Positions 63,624-64,000 of a DNA stretch of 64,000 bases are shown here, piece by piece. This DNA comes from Bradyrhizobium ontarionense (lineage in GTDB: Bacteria; Pseudomonadota; Alphaproteobacteria; Rhizobiales; Xanthobacteraceae). The stretch covers positions 5,332,001 through 5,396,000 of the forward strand of contig NZ_CP088156.1 in assembly GCF_021088345.1 (NCBI RefSeq), given 5' to 3'. The notes beneath the pieces were generated by a model. That model was not told the origin of the DNA and searched no databases. It worked only from the letters and a program-made list of their open reading frames with translations. Each line of letters starts with the position of its first letter. Position 1 is the stretch's first letter. Made by a program: the position numbers and the translations under genes.

Positions 63624-64000
63624 ATGTCTGTGAACACAGCTGATTTCAACGATCCGATCAACCTACAGGTGATGTGGAACAGGTTGATCTTCATCGCCGA
63701 TCAGGCTGACATCGTACTCAGCCGGACCGCATTCTCGCCGATCGTGCGCGAGAACCACGACTATGTGACCGTCCTGCTCGACAGCCGCGGCCGCGCACTC
63801 GCCCAGTGCACCTGGTCCATTCCGGTCTTCATCACCTCGCTGCCGGTCGCCGCGCAAAAATACTTCCTGCCAAAGTTTCCGCCCGAGACCCTGGAAGAAG
63901 GCGATGTGCTCGCGACCAACGATCCGGAGATCGGCACCGGGCATCTGCCCGACGTGACGATGATCACGCCGATCTTCAAGAAGGGCAAGGTCGTGGCCTA
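63624..64000 (+). CDS. hyuB: Hydantoinase/oxoprolinase subunit B (HyuB-like), truncated by window end
   Basis: The first 125 codons are present; the rest lies beyond the window. The N-terminus DFNDPINLQVMWNRLIFIADQADIVLSRTAFSPIVRENHDYVTVLLDSRGRALAQCTWSIPVFITSLP and ATNDPEIGTGHLPDVTMITPIF is the recognisable start of the hydantoinase B family (PF02538). The ATG at 63624 lies 11 bp after the HyuA stop (GGACGCGTCG before it). It forms the partner of HyuA in the ATP-dependent ring-opening enzyme. Confidence 0.9.
   Translation, partial: MSVNTADFNDPINLQVMWNRLIFIADQADIVLSRTAFSPIVRENHDYVTVLLDSRGRALAQCTWSIPVFITSLPVAAQKYFLPKFPPETLEEGDVLATNDPEIGTGHLPDVTMITPIFKKGKVVA

Overview
This is GC-rich chromosomal DNA from an alphaproteobacterium, most likely Bradyrhizobium. 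The evidence is the compact minus-strand replication block dnaA / dnaN / recF / gyrB with rpsT behind dnaA, the presence of small Bradyrhizobium-type proteins (DUF3551-like, short Arg-rich proteins), and several families of dispersed palindromic intergenic repeats that I recognise as typical of this lineage. No rRNA gene, no CRISPR array and no intact tRNA gene was seen.

Layout. 0-8 kb: a serine hydrolase, an MmgE/PrpD protein, an FUSC exporter, a MATE pump, a repeat-filled gap, and a MurA paralogue whose catalytic Cys is replaced by Asp. 8-9 kb: an MNT/HEPN toxin-antitoxin pair. 9-18 kb: gyrB, recF, a DUF559 nuclease gene bracketed exactly by inverted palindromic repeats, dnaN, dnaA, a 1.3 kb gene-poor gap (candidate origin region) and rpsT. 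18-31 kb: housekeeping and metabolic genes (msrA, a Wza-like lipoprotein, dienelactone hydrolase, an IorAB molybdenum hydroxylase, an HD-GYP protein, an acyl-CoA synthetase, an RnfD-like/DUF2330 pair, an orphan Bug-type binding protein). 31-38 kb: a small cassette under a winged-helix regulator with two matching palindromes, the second lying over the start codon of an extra undecaprenyl-diphosphate-synthase-like gene; then a TPR/glycosyltransferase protein and regulators. 38-44 kb: an AraC regulator followed by a YhiI/RbbA/YhhJ-type ABC exporter operon. 45-52 kb: repeats, a TPR-less OGT-like glycosyltransferase, a hybrid histidine kinase with an ethylene-receptor-like sensor, a TetR operon and a formamidase.

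52.4-64 kb looks like the left end of an integrative element. A 45 bp tRNA-Arg(CCG) 3' fragment (probable attachment site) is followed by nested inverted repeats and a tyrosine integrase, then by a nitrogen-scavenging module: a five-gene branched-chain-type ABC importer, an aminotransferase, a Nac-like LysR regulator, and HyuA/HyuB (HyuB runs off the window). Both the importer and the hydantoinase operon carry an almost identical CCATA-N9-TATGG element about 150 bp upstream of their first gene. This matches the ATA-N9-TAT consensus known for Nac, so the module is predicted to be one co-regulated pathway for taking up and opening a cyclic amide.

The observations I rate highest are the DUF559 gene framed by inverted repeats, the Nac-like regulon, the ethylene-receptor-like sensor with Cys65 kept but His69 replaced by Arg, and the tRNA-fragment/integrase boundary.
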